Source: Tardiphaga sp. P9-11 (GTDB lineage: Bacteria; Pseudomonadota; Alphaproteobacteria; Rhizobiales; Xanthobacteraceae). Taken from it: 64,000 nt of DNA. The stretch lies in assembly GCF_008329525.1 (NCBI RefSeq), contig NZ_NPKQ01000002.1, positions 1,054,001-1,118,000 of the forward strand, in the 5' to 3' direction. This document shows, in pieces, positions 45,315 to 53,662 of this stretch (positions are counted from its first letter, which is position 1; each line of letters opens with the position of its first letter). Below the pieces are notes generated by a model. It saw only the letters and a list, made by a program, of their open reading frames with translations, was not told the origin of the DNA and ran no database searches. The position numbers and the translations under genes were made by a program.

Positions 45315-46709
45315 ATGACAGTGAGCGTCCATCCCGTCGACGAGATGCTACCGACGCCGCGCCTGCTCGCGCTCGGCCTGCAGCACGTTCTGGTCATGTA
45401 TGCCGGCGCGGTCGCGGTACCGCTCATTATCGGCCGCGCCCTGAAGCTGCCGCCGCAGGACGTCGCCTTCCTGATCTCCGCCGACCTGTTCGCCTGCGGC
45501 CTTGCGACTTTGGTCCAGTGTATCGGCTTTCCCGGCGTCGGCATCCGCCTGCCGGTCATGATGGGCGTCACCTTCGCCTCGGTCGGCCCGATGCTGTCGA
45601 TGGCCGCCGCCCCCGATATCGGCCTGCTCGGCATCTATGGCTCGGTCATTGCTGCCGGAATCTTCGGCATCATTGTCGCGCCTTTCATCAGCCGGTTGCT
45701 GCCGCTGTTTCCCCCGGTGGTCACCGGCACCATCATCATGGTGATCGGCATCTCCCTGATGCGCGTCGGCATCAACTGGGCGGGTGGCGGAATACCCACC
45801 TTCACCAAGATGATCGATGGCGTTCCGCACAGCTTCCCCAATCCCGGCTACGGCCAGTTGCAGGGCCTCGGCATCGCGCTGTTCGTGCTGGTCGTGATCC
45901 TCGCGCTGATCAAATGGGGCACCGGCTTCCTGGCCAACGTCTCGGTGCTGCTCGGGATCATTGCCGGCGCTATCCTCGCCAGCCTGCTCGGCGTGATGCA
46001 TTTCGACAAGGTCGGCACTGCGGGCTGGGTCGACATCGTGCTGCCGTTCCATTTCGGCATGCCGCAATTCCATCTCGTCCCGATCGTCACCATGTGCATC
46101 GTGATGATCGTGGTGATGATCGAGTCCCTCGGGATGTTCCTGGCGCTCGGCGAAATGACCGACAGGAAAGTCGACAGGGACGCACTGACCAAGGGCCTGC
46201 GCGCCGACGGCGTCGGCACGTTCCTCGGCGGCATCTTCAACACCTTCCCCTATACGTCGTTCTCGCAGAATGTCGGCCTTGTCGGGGTCACCGGCGTGCG
46301 CTCGCGCTGGGTGACCATCGCCGGCGGCGGCATCATGCTCGTCCTCGGCCTGCTGCCGAAGATGGCCGCGCTGGTGGAATCCGTGCCGCAGGTGGTGCTC
46401 GGCGGCGCCGGCCTCGTGATGTTCGGCATGGTCGCTGCGACCGGCGCCCGCATCCTCACCGCGGTCGATTTCAAGACCAACCAGCGCAACCTGTTCGTGG
46501 TCGCCATCTCGGTCGGCTTCGGCATGATCCCGCTGGTGTCGCCGAACTTCTTCAAGGCGCTGCCGCACGACCTGCATCCGCTGCTGGAGTCAGGCATCCT
46601 GCTTTGCGCGCTGGTGGCGGTGATCCTGAACGCGTTCTTCAATGGCGTCAGCAGTGCCGAGACCGCAAAAGCCGAAGCGGCGGGCGTGGCTGCGGCTGCG
46701 ACGCACTAA
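45315..46709 (+). CDS. NCS2-family urate/xanthine:cation symporter
   Basis: Inner-membrane transporter of 464 residues in the nucleobase-ascorbate family, with about 12-14 hydrophobic segments. The family motif reads QNVGLVGVTGVRSRW near residue 316, and QHVLVMYAGAVAVPLIIG near 24 is the conserved first helix. The Q at the start of the motif and the uricase neighbour favour urate or xanthine over uracil. It is divergent from uricase behind a sigma54-like box and is probably nitrogen-regulated. Confidence 0.9.
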   Translation: MTVSVHPVDEMLPTPRLLALGLQHVLVMYAGAVAVPLIIGRALKLPPQDVAFLISADLFACGLATLVQCIGFPGVGIRLPVMMGVTFASVGPMLSMAAAPDIGLLGIYGSVIAAGIFGIIVAPFISRLLPLFPPVVTGTIIMVIGISLMRVGINWAGGGIPTFTKMIDGVPHSFPNPGYGQLQGLGIALFVLVVILALIKWGTGFLANVSVLLGIIAGAILASLLGVMHFDKVGTAGWVDIVLPFHFGMPQFHLVPIVTMCIVMIVVMIESLGMFLALGEMTDRKVDRDALTKGLRADGVGTFLGGIFNTFPYTSFSQNVGLVGVTGVRSRWVTIAGGGIMLVLGLLPKMAALVESVPQVVLGGAGLVMFGMVAATGARILTAVDFKTNQRNLFVVAISVGFGMIPLVSPNFFKALPHDLHPLLESGILLCALVAVILNAFFNGVSSAETAKAEAAGVAAAATH

Positions 46710-46721
46710 GTTAGCTCTGTC

Positions 46722-46745
46722 CCTCTCCTCGCCTGCGGGGAGAGG
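46722..46745. repeat. inverted repeat CCTCTCC / GGAGAGG
   Basis: Arms at 46722-46728 and 46739-46745 with a GC-rich loop, in the 50-base gap between convergent genes. It looks like a short relative of the CCCTCCCC...GGGAGGG elements and may serve as a terminator, though no T-run follows. Confidence 0.5.
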
Positions 46746-46759
46746 ATAGCGAGCCTGCG

Positions 46760-47533
46760 TTACTTCACCTTCGGTTCGAGCCCGCTGGCCACGATCACCG
46801 GCGCGGCCTGCTTCGACGAGAGAAACGCAATCAGCGCCTTGCCCGCATCGGGCTGCGGTGCATTGCTCGCGAGCCCCGCAGAGAACACGGTGATCTTCTG
46901 CAGCTCCGCCGGCAGCGGGCCGACGATCTCGATGCCCTTGACCGGCTTCAATTCGCTGATCTGTTGAAAGCCGATCTCGGCCTCGCCCCGGGCGACAATC
47001 TCACCCACCGGCGTCGCCGGGATCTTGCGCGCCTTGTCCTTCATGGCGTCGGCAATGCCGAGCTTCTCGAACATCTCCTTGCTGACATAGACGCCGCTAG
47101 CGCTGTCCGAATAGGCCACGGTCTTCGTCTTCAGCAGTGCAACCTTCAGCGTATCCGCCGAGGACAGGTCCGGCTTCGGCGCGCCCTCCTTCACGGCCAC
47201 GCCAATCGGCGAATCCGCGAGATCGACACGGCTGTCGGCGACCACCTTGCCCTTGCTGACGAGATCACCAAGCGCATAGCCGACCATGATCAGCACATCG
47301 GCCGGTTCGCCGCGCGCGAGTCGCATCGGGATTGCCTGTGGCGTCTCGCCCATCGACGGCCCATAGGCCGTGACGACCGTGTTACCCGTCGCCTTCTCGA
47401 ATTGCGGCACCAGTTCCTTGTAGGCCGCCGTGAAACCGCCGGAGATCATGACATGGACCTCCGAGGCGATGGCACCGACCGTGGTGATGGACGTGAGTGC
47501 CGCGACCAGCAGCAGGCGATTGATGCCACGCAT
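46760..47533 (-). CDS. orphan ModA-like periplasmic binding protein
   Basis: Binding protein of 257 residues with a Sec signal (MRGINRLLLVAALTSITTVG, cleavage near AIAS). The mature protein resembles molybdate or tungstate-type receptors (VMISGGFTAAYKELVPQFEK, ADVLIMVGYALGDL). It has no permease or ATPase beside it. It is the last gene after the OHCU/HIU fusion gene (72-base gap). A role in molybdate supply for xanthine dehydrogenase is possible; binding of another oxyanion or organic ligand is equally possible. Confidence 0.78.
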   Translation of the reverse strand: MRGINRLLLVAALTSITTVGAIASEVHVMISGGFTAAYKELVPQFEKATGNTVVTAYGPSMGETPQAIPMRLARGEPADVLIMVGYALGDLVSKGKVVADSRVDLADSPIGVAVKEGAPKPDLSSADTLKVALLKTKTVAYSDSASGVYVSKEMFEKLGIADAMKDKARKIPATPVGEIVARGEAEIGFQQISELKPVKGIEIVGPLPAELQKITVFSAGLASNAPQPDAGKALIAFLSSKQAAPVIVASGLEPKVK

Positions 47534-47605
47534 GACGTTCTCCCTGATTTTTTGTTTTGTGATGAGGCGACCTGTTTGGGTCGAATGTAGGATCGGCCGA
47601 CTTTC

Positions 47606-48493
47606 TCAGCTCCCGCGATACGTCCCATAACTCCACGGCGTCACCAGCAGCGGCACGTGGAGATGGCCTTCGGGCTCATAGACCGAGAAGCGCAGCGGAA
47701 TCTCGTCGAGGAACGGCGGATCGGACATCGCCACGCCTCGCTCCTTGAAATAGCTGCCGACCTTGAAGGTCAGTTCATAGCGTCCGGTCGGCACCGGGCG
47801 CCCGCCGATCAGCGGCACATCGGTGCGGCCGTCGTGATTGGTCAGCGTGCGCGCAATCACGCGGCTGGCGCCGAGATCGGACAGCTCGACCAGTTCGATC
47901 GAAATCCCGGCTGCGGGCTTTCCGCTATGGGTATCCAGCACATGGGTCGAGAGCCGGCCATGCACCTGCAGGCGTTCCGGCCCGTCGATCAAAAGGTCGG
48001 TGCGCAGCGCCGCGATCTTGCAGATCTCGGCGACCGAAGCCGCGACCTCGGCCGCCGGATCGTTCGGCAGCCGCTTCTCGAAATCCGCGAGGATTGAATC
48101 CTTGGTGTGGCGGCGGACACAGACGATGTAGGGGAAGCCGAATTTTGCGCGGTAGGCAGTGTTGACGCGATCGAAGGCGGCGTACTCGGCCTCCGACAGC
48201 CGATCCAGGCCGACGCTGTTCTGTTCGGCATTGGATTCAGCCGTCAGGAGATCGCCGCGTTGCGTCTTGTCGGCGAGATCCGGGTGCGCCTTGATCAGCG
48301 CCAGTCGCTGGCTCGACGCCGCCTCCTCCACCACTTTGCGCATCGCGGCGAACAACTGCTTCACGCCCGCGAATGGCCGACCGTCCGCGGCCTTCTCCGC
48401 GATCCACGGCGAATACTCGAAGATATTCGCCAGCGCTGCGACGAAATCCGCTTTGCTGCAGGCGTTGAGTTCGTCGAGCGTCTTCTCTGTCAT
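47606..48493 (-). CDS. fused OHCU decarboxylase / 5-hydroxyisourate hydrolase
   Basis: Bifunctional enzyme of 295 residues that completes urate to S-allantoin. Residues 1-~168 are OHCU decarboxylase (UraD-like) with catalytic His70 in AHPDLA and FGFPYIVCVR near 118. Residues ~175-295 are the transthyretin-related HIU hydrolase (UraH-like) with LSTHVLDTHSG (His184) and the C-terminal YRGS tetrapeptide. The order is the same as in plant allantoin synthase. The gene follows the PuuE gene by 24 bases on the minus strand. Confidence 0.93.
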   Translation of the reverse strand: MTEKTLDELNACSKADFVAALANIFEYSPWIAEKAADGRPFAGVKQLFAAMRKVVEEAASSQRLALIKAHPDLADKTQRGDLLTAESNAEQNSVGLDRLSEAEYAAFDRVNTAYRAKFGFPYIVCVRRHTKDSILADFEKRLPNDPAAEVAASVAEICKIAALRTDLLIDGPERLQVHGRLSTHVLDTHSGKPAAGISIELVELSDLGASRVIARTLTNHDGRTDVPLIGGRPVPTGRYELTFKVGSYFKERGVAMSDPPFLDEIPLRFSVYEPEGHLHVPLLVTPWSYGTYRGS

Positions 48494-48517
48494 GACAGGG
48501 CTTATCCCAATCCAGGT

Positions 48518-49456
48518 CTATCCGATGGCGCGGGCGTCGGCGGCAAGATGTTTCAGATTGGCGTGCCAGTGCTCGGCGATATCAAGGCGCGTCGGCACCC
48601 AGACGCGCTCGTGGCTCGCGATGTAATCGAGGAACCGCATCAGCGACGCCGCACGGCCAGGACGACCGACGACGCGGCAATGCAGGCCCACGGTCATCAT
48701 CTTCGGCGACGTCGCGCCTTCCGCATACAACACATCGAACGAATCCTTCAGGTAAGTGAAGAACTCGTCGCCACCACCAAAACCCTGCGGATTGACGAAG
48801 CGCATGTCATTGGCATCGAGCGTATAGGGAATGATGAGCTGCGGTTCGCTGGGTCCCCTGATCCAGTAAGGCAGATCGTCGGCGTAGGAGTCGCACAGAT
48901 ACTTGAAGCCGCCTGCTTCCATCAGCAGGCGAATGGTGTTGATCGAACTGCGGCCGGTGTACCAACCGGTCGGGCGCGCACCCGTGGCCTCGGTATGCAC
49001 GCGGATCGCCTCGGCAATCTCGAAGCGCTCCTCGGGCTCCGACATGTCCTTGTGCTCGATCCACTTCAGACTGTGGCTGGCGATATCCCACTTCGCCTCC
49101 TGCATCGCCGCGACGATTTCAGGATTGCGCTGCAGGGCTGTCGCCACGCCGAACACCGTGGTCGGCATGTTGCGTTCGGTGAACATCCGCCACAACCGCC
49201 AGAAGCCGGCGCGCGAGCCATATTCGAACATGGATTCGATATTGGCGTGGCGCTGGCCCGGCCAGGGCTGCGCGCCCAGTACATCCGAAAGGAACGCTTC
49301 CGAGGCACGGTCGCCATGCAGGATGTTGTTCTCGCCGCCTTCCTCGAAATTGACCACGAACTGCACGGCGACGCGGGCGCCGGCCGGCCATTTCGGATCG
49401 GGCGGATTGCGGCCGTAGCCGCGGAGATCCCGGGGATACTGGCCTGAGGTCATCAC
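48518..49456 (-). CDS. puuE: allantoinase, polysaccharide-deacetylase family
   Basis: PuuE-type allantoinase of 312 residues, metal-cofactor-independent and unrelated to amidohydrolase-type AllB. It opens with RDLRGYGRNPPDPKWP and contains NFEEGGENN near 39 and IASHSLKW near 124, family landmarks. It hydrolyses allantoin to allantoate. Its ATG overlaps the stop of the DUF3830 gene by 4 bases, and the fused OHCU/HIU gene follows, giving a compact urate-to-allantoate operon. Confidence 0.92.
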   Translation of the reverse strand: MMTSGQYPRDLRGYGRNPPDPKWPAGARVAVQFVVNFEEGGENNILHGDRASEAFLSDVLGAQPWPGQRHANIESMFEYGSRAGFWRLWRMFTERNMPTTVFGVATALQRNPEIVAAMQEAKWDIASHSLKWIEHKDMSEPEERFEIAEAIRVHTEATGARPTGWYTGRSSINTIRLLMEAGGFKYLCDSYADDLPYWIRGPSEPQLIIPYTLDANDMRFVNPQGFGGGDEFFTYLKDSFDVLYAEGATSPKMMTVGLHCRVVGRPGRAASLMRFLDYIASHERVWVPTRLDIAEHWHANLKHLAADARAIG

Positions 49457-49866
49457 ACCATCTCGAAACGGACGGGTTGCGCACCCTTCCAGAGCACGGT
49501 CTTGCCCATCTCTTTGAGGTTTTCGAGGTTCGAGGTCAGCGTGATGAAGTGGTTGCCCGCAAGCTGGCCCATCTTGCTGGCGAAATGCACGCCGCTATAG
49601 GCCAGCAGGATCTCGGTCTCGCTGATGCCGCCCGGATAGAGGATGATGTGGCCCGGCGCGGGAAAGCTGGTGTGGTTCTCATAGGGCACGCCGAAATCGA
49701 GATCGCCGAGCGGCATCCAGACGCCCTCGCCGCTCCAGCGCACATGGATCGCCTGGCTGACAAATGGCATCGCCTTCTTGAAGGCGGCGACGGTCTTCGG
49801 AGCGTCCTTGTCCTCGAATTTCGCGTCGAAGGTGAAGTCGCCGACATGGACTTTAAGCTGGCTCAT
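49453..49866 (-). CDS. DUF3830 (cyclophilin-like) protein
   Basis: Small protein of 137 residues beginning MSQLKVHVGDFTFDAKFE; the frame could extend upstream but that part covers a repeat. Motifs such as WSGEGVWMPLGDLDFGVPYENHT and HIILYPGGISETEILLAYG-like segments match the cyclophilin-like DUF3830 group as I recall it. Such proteins often sit beside purine or amide degradation genes; no activity is established to my knowledge. It is the first gene of the PuuE operon, with a 4-base overlap to puuE. Confidence 0.78.
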   Translation of the reverse strand: MSQLKVHVGDFTFDAKFEDKDAPKTVAAFKKAMPFVSQAIHVRWSGEGVWMPLGDLDFGVPYENHTSFPAPGHIILYPGGISETEILLAYSGVHFASKMGQLAGNHFITLTSNLENLKEMGKTVLWKGAQPVRFEMV

Positions 49867-49961
49867 CCGTGGGATCTCATAAATTGGGGGACTGACAGTG
49901 ATCCATCCAGATTGCAGCAGGGGGCGAAAGAAGCAAGCCGCAGTTTTTGGCGGTCCAACAC

Positions 49962-50102
49962 CGTCATTCCGGGACGCGTAAAAGCGGCGCAGCCGCTGAA
50001 ATGCGAACCCGGGAATCCCGATATGTTTGGCACGGTCGGAGATTCCGATGCCGAGATTCCGGATTCGCGTCCGGCAAGTGCCGGCCACGCCCCGGAATGA
50101 CG
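49962..50102. repeat. palindromic repeat, CGTCATTCCGG family, copy 2
   Basis: Perfect 12-base outer arms CGTCATTCCGGG (49962-49973) and CCCGGAATGACG (50091-50102). Interior motifs (AACCCGGGAATCCC, GTCCGGCAAGTGCCGGCC) follow the order in the shorter copy at 39009-39117. It lies upstream of the DUF3830-puuE operon. Confidence 0.82.
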
Positions 50103-50129
50103 AGTGTGGGGCGGAAACACGGCATTAAA

Positions 50130-50690
50130 ACATTTTTTCCTATCTCTCATTGACAGTATCCCTTCTTTGATTATATTCCCCTCCGTCCTGCCCCACCGAG
50201 AGGGGCGATCGCGATCGTCACGTTCGCGGGGTGGGATGCGGTGGCGCCGGAGATGCGGCGTCACGCGGTTCATGGGTGACGTCTGTCTTCGGGCAGGACG
50301 GATCTGCGCCAGCACTGCCACTGGCAAGGAGACGGCCGGCCTTCGGATCGACAAACCTCTGGACAGTGTGACGGACGACTTCATCCGAGGCGTCCGGTTC
50401 TTGGCTGCGCTAATCCGACCTCATCGCAATGGGGTCTAATAATGATGGGTCTGAGGGTTCATCTGGAAAGCCGGGCACCCCGTCAAACACCGCGTGCGGA
50501 ACGCTGGGCACTTGCCCTGCGCGTCCGAAAGTCCTGATGCATTATCCTTGCGGAAGACCGCATCGCATCAGGCCCAAGGGTGCAACGGGCACCCGGCGTT
50601 CCGCACGCCCTCTTTTCGGAGAGGGTCGAAGGAATGCTCATAGCTCGGACGCGCAAGCGCCGCGAGAATGCGAGCGCATGTCGTCAAAGC
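50130..50690 (+). repeat. large intergenic element, probably a dispersed Bradyrhizobiaceae repeat
   Basis: About 560 bases with no convincing gene. The left part carries GATTATATTCCCCTCCGTCC and CGCGGGGTGGGATGCGGTGG. The right part has arms GCGTGCGGAACGC (around 50499-50511) and GCGTTCCGCACGC (around 50597-50609), enclosing paired GGGCAC/CGGGCACCC segments. Both halves resemble intergenic elements I recall from Bradyrhizobium genomes, but boundaries here are approximate. It could be a degenerate mobile element or a structured RNA; the small frames inside it lack normal codon use. Confidence 0.55.
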
Positions 50691-50732
50691 AGCCGCTGTT
50701 TGAAATTTGAATCCTGCAATAATGCGCTGCCG

Positions 50733-51002
50733 CTACCGCTCATCACTCAGCGGTGGCTTGAACGTCGTCGGCGCTTCTGTCGCACGCTGCCTCGCGCGAT
50801 CGAGGGCCTGTGCAAAATCCTGCGCATCGAACCATGGCTCATCGCGCATCAAGGCATCCAGATCCTCGTTCCAGATCTGCGACACCTCGATATCGAACTT
50901 CATGTTGTGCTTCTGGCTGACAGCCTGAATTCCGTAACCGGTAACGGCCCATTGTTTACCGAGCCAAAACACATCCCGATGCAGCACCACGTCCACGCCC
51001 AT
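50733..51002 (-). CDS. small hypothetical protein, 89 aa
   Basis: Begins MGVDVVLHRDVFWLGKQWAVTGYG and has no signal peptide or membrane segment. The N-terminal half looks folded and ordered, with an aromatic-rich strand pattern; the C-terminus is Pro/Thr-rich. It looks like a small conserved protein of Bradyrhizobiaceae, but I cannot assign a function. Confidence 0.6.
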   Translation of the reverse strand: MGVDVVLHRDVFWLGKQWAVTGYGIQAVSQKHNMKFDIEVSQIWNEDLDALMRDEPWFDAQDFAQALDRARQRATEAPTTFKPPLSDER

Positions 51003-51027
51003 TCTCGTCCGGTATCGTACAGAGACG

Positions 51028-51059
51028 AAAAGAACCCCAACCCGATGAGGGTGAGGTTC
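51028..51059 (-). terminator. rho-independent terminator of the 51138-51380 gene
   Basis: Stem GAACC (51032-51036) / GGTTC (51055-51059) with an inner ACCC/GGGT pairing and a five-base loop. On the minus strand a T-run (complement of 51028-51031) follows. Confidence 0.65.
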
Positions 51060-51137
51060 TCAGAACCGGTCTAGTCCATCAAATTTTATCTATGCCGTCC
51101 AGCGCTGGCGACAACACCGAATTGGATCGCGTCATTA

Positions 51138-51380
51138 TCAGATGCGACCGTTCTGGTTCGGCGAATGTTGCTGTTGCGCCTTCTGCGCACGCTCGGCATC
51201 CGCCTTGTTTGCCTCGTGGTGTCCGATCACGCAACCTGCAACGACGCCGACCTTGCCATGTCCTGCATAGTGGCCCGCGATTCCGCCAATGATGGCGCCT
51301 TTGATACAGCCTTTCGCCTCGGCCGCAACCGATGAAAACGCGAGAGTCGCAACCGCAGTGCAAAGCAGCAATTTCTTCAT
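51138..51380 (-). CDS. small secreted glycine-zipper-like protein, 80 aa
   Basis: Signal peptide MKKLLLCTAVATLAFSSVAAEA, then CIKGAIIGGIAGHYAGHGKVGVVAGCVIGHH, a glycine-zipper-like segment, then a hydrophilic Gln/Asn-rich tail. Likely periplasmic or membrane-associated. Proteins of this kind can oligomerise in envelopes; no specific role can be named. It is monocistronic with a terminator downstream. Confidence 0.75.
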   Translation of the reverse strand: MKKLLLCTAVATLAFSSVAAEAKGCIKGAIIGGIAGHYAGHGKVGVVAGCVIGHHEANKADAERAQKAQQQHSPNQNGRI

Positions 51381-51516
51381 GACGAATCTCCGCGTGATTG
51401 ACGTCTTACAAGTCGCCTCTACGCATTTCGTTCCGTGAGTTGAAATATCGCCGACTCACAGTCGCATGCGATTCGTGCCATAGATGTCGCAAATCGCGCC
51501 CAGGGATGAACCGACC

Positions 51517-52812
51517 ATGCCAGCACCAAAACCGCCCGCTTTCGAAACGCTGAGTCTGCATGCGGGCCAGCATCCGGATGCTGTGACCGGCGCGCGCGCC
51601 GTGCCGATCTACCAGACCACGTCCTATGTGTTCCAGGACTCGGACCATGCCGCCGCCCTGTTCAACCTCGAACGCGCCGGCCACATCTATACGCGCATTT
51701 CCAATCCGACGACGGCGGTGCTCGAGGAACGTCTCGCTGCGCTCGAGAACGGCGTCGGCGCGGTGTGCACTGCATCAGGAATGGCGGCACTGCATCTTGC
51801 GATCGCGACGCTGCTCGGTGCCGGCGATCACATCGTGGCATCGTCCTCGCTCTATGGCGGCACTATCAATCTTCTGGCGCACACGCTGCCACGCTTCGGC
51901 ATCACCACGACATTCGTCAAGCCGCGCGATCTCGCGGCCTTCAAGGCGGCGATCAAGCCGAACACCAGACTGATGATCGGCGAGACCATCGGCAACCCCG
52001 GCCTCGAAGTGCTCGACATTCCCGCCGTCGCCGACATCGCCCATGCCGCAAAGATTCCGCTGCTGATCGACAACACCTTCGCGACACCGTACCTGTCGCG
52101 GCCGATCGAGCTCGGCGCTGACATCGTGATGAACTCGGCCACCAAATGGATCGGCGGCCACGGCATCGCCATCGGCGGCGTCATCGTCGATGGCGGCCGC
52201 TTCGACTGGCACGCCTCTGGAAAATTTCCGGTGTTGACCGAACCCTATGCCGGCTATCACGGCATCGTCTTCGACGAACAGTTCGGCAAGGCCGCCTTCA
52301 TCATGCGCGCCCGCACCGAAGGCCTGCGCGATTTCGGCGCCTGCCTCTCGCCGACCAATGCGTTCCAGCTGCTGCAAGGCGTCGAGACGCTGGGCATTCG
52401 CATGGAACGCCATGTGGCCAATACACATGCGGTGCTCGCAGCGCTCACCGCAAACAAGGCGGTCGACTGGGTGCTGCATCCGTCGCTGGAGAATCACCCG
52501 GACTACGAACTGGCGAAGCGCCTGCTGCCGCGCGGCGCCGGCTCCATCGTCTCCTTCGGTATCAAGGGCGGCCGCAATGCCGGTCGCAAGTTCATCGAGG
52601 CGCTGAAGCTCACCAGTCATCTCGCCAATGTCGGCGACGCCAAGACGCTGGTCATTCATCCCGGAAGCACCACGCATCAGCAGATGGACGCCGAGCAACT
52701 CAAGGCCGCGGGCATCGGTGAGGAGTTGATCCGCCTCTCCGTCGGTATCGAAGCCGCCGATGACATCATCGATGACCTCGCGCAGGCGCTGCGCATCTCG
52801 CAGAAGGGCTGA
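51517..52812 (+). CDS. metY: O-acetylhomoserine sulfhydrylase (aminocarboxypropyltransferase)
   Basis: PLP enzyme of 431 residues in the Cys/Met metabolism family, making homocysteine from O-acetylhomoserine and sulfide. The internal-aldimine Lys lies in NSATKWIGGHG near residue 212, and the N-terminal FETLSLHAGQHPD is characteristic. I chose the ATG at 51517 with AGGGATGA upstream; an ATG 33 bases earlier lacks a ribosome site. No SAM-II riboswitch pattern is visible before it, only an inverted repeat GTGAGT/ACTCAC (51435-51459). Confidence 0.93.
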   Translation: MPAPKPPAFETLSLHAGQHPDAVTGARAVPIYQTTSYVFQDSDHAAALFNLERAGHIYTRISNPTTAVLEERLAALENGVGAVCTASGMAALHLAIATLLGAGDHIVASSSLYGGTINLLAHTLPRFGITTTFVKPRDLAAFKAAIKPNTRLMIGETIGNPGLEVLDIPAVADIAHAAKIPLLIDNTFATPYLSRPIELGADIVMNSATKWIGGHGIAIGGVIVDGGRFDWHASGKFPVLTEPYAGYHGIVFDEQFGKAAFIMRARTEGLRDFGACLSPTNAFQLLQGVETLGIRMERHVANTHAVLAALTANKAVDWVLHPSLENHPDYELAKRLLPRGAGSIVSFGIKGGRNAGRKFIEALKLTSHLANVGDAKTLVIHPGSTTHQQMDAEQLKAAGIGEELIRLSVGIEAADDIIDDLAQALRISQKG

Positions 52813-52815
52813 GCG

Positions 52816-53604
52816 ATGCAACTCACCGTCAATGGCCACGAGACCTATATCGCGAATGGCGGCCGCACGTTCGATCCCTCCCTGCCAGTGGTCGTGATGA
52901 TCCACGGTGCCGGCTTCGATCATTCGACCTGGGCGCTGCATACGCGCTGGTTTGCGCATCACGGTTTTGCCGTGCTGGCACCGGATCTGCCTGGCCATGG
53001 TCGCTCACAAGGCGAAGCGCTCACCACCATTGCCGACCTCGCCGACTGGACAGCCGCGCTGATCGATGCCGCGGGCGCAAAGACTGCGCGATTGATCGGC
53101 CATTCCATGGGCTCGCTGATCGCGCTGGAAACCGCGGCACGCCATCCCGGTAAAGTCACCCGCCTCGATCTGATGGGTACGGCAGGAACGATGACCGTCG
53201 GCCCGGATCTGCTCAAGGACGCCGAAGCCAATCAGCACGCCGCCATCGACATGGTGTCGATCTGGGGGCTCGGCTTTCGCGCCGAACTTGGCGGCAGCCT
53301 CGCGCCGGGGTTGTGGATGCATAGCGGCGCACAGCGCGTGCTCGAGGCGACGAAGCCCGGTGTGCTGTTCGCCGATCTCAACGCCTGCAATACATACCAG
53401 AATGCGCTGACTGCTGCGGGCCAGCTTGATATCCCTGTCACGCTCATCCTCGGCGAGCGGGACATGATGACTCCCGCCAAAGCCGGCAAGGTCTTGGGAG
53501 CAGCATTGAAAAACGCGCGCACGGTGATTCTGCCCGGTACAGGCCACATGATGATGGTCGAACGCCCCGACGACGTGCTCGCCGCGCTACAGGTGGAGCA
53601 ATAG
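52816..53604 (+). CDS. alpha/beta-fold hydrolase
   Basis: Hydrolase of 262 residues. The nucleophile elbow GHSMG contains Ser97, and Asp216 (GERDMMTP) and His244 (GTGHMMM) complete the triad. HGAGFDHSTW near 30 forms the oxyanion region. It starts 3 bases after metY, so it is cotranscribed. The substrate is unknown; a homoserine acetyltransferase role is unlikely given its size. Confidence 0.9.
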   Translation: MQLTVNGHETYIANGGRTFDPSLPVVVMIHGAGFDHSTWALHTRWFAHHGFAVLAPDLPGHGRSQGEALTTIADLADWTAALIDAAGAKTARLIGHSMGSLIALETAARHPGKVTRLDLMGTAGTMTVGPDLLKDAEANQHAAIDMVSIWGLGFRAELGGSLAPGLWMHSGAQRVLEATKPGVLFADLNACNTYQNALTAAGQLDIPVTLILGERDMMTPAKAGKVLGAALKNARTVILPGTGHMMMVERPDDVLAALQVEQ

Positions 53605-53662
53605 AGTCTGGAACGCGGCGATGGCTGTTGCACCGCGCTGCGTGCTGTGCTTCCTGTCTGTC

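Noticed and set aside
51381-51516. SAM-II riboswitch before metY
   Set aside because: The conserved GCAAGC and GCTAAA blocks of SAM-II are not present; only a short inverted repeat is seen.
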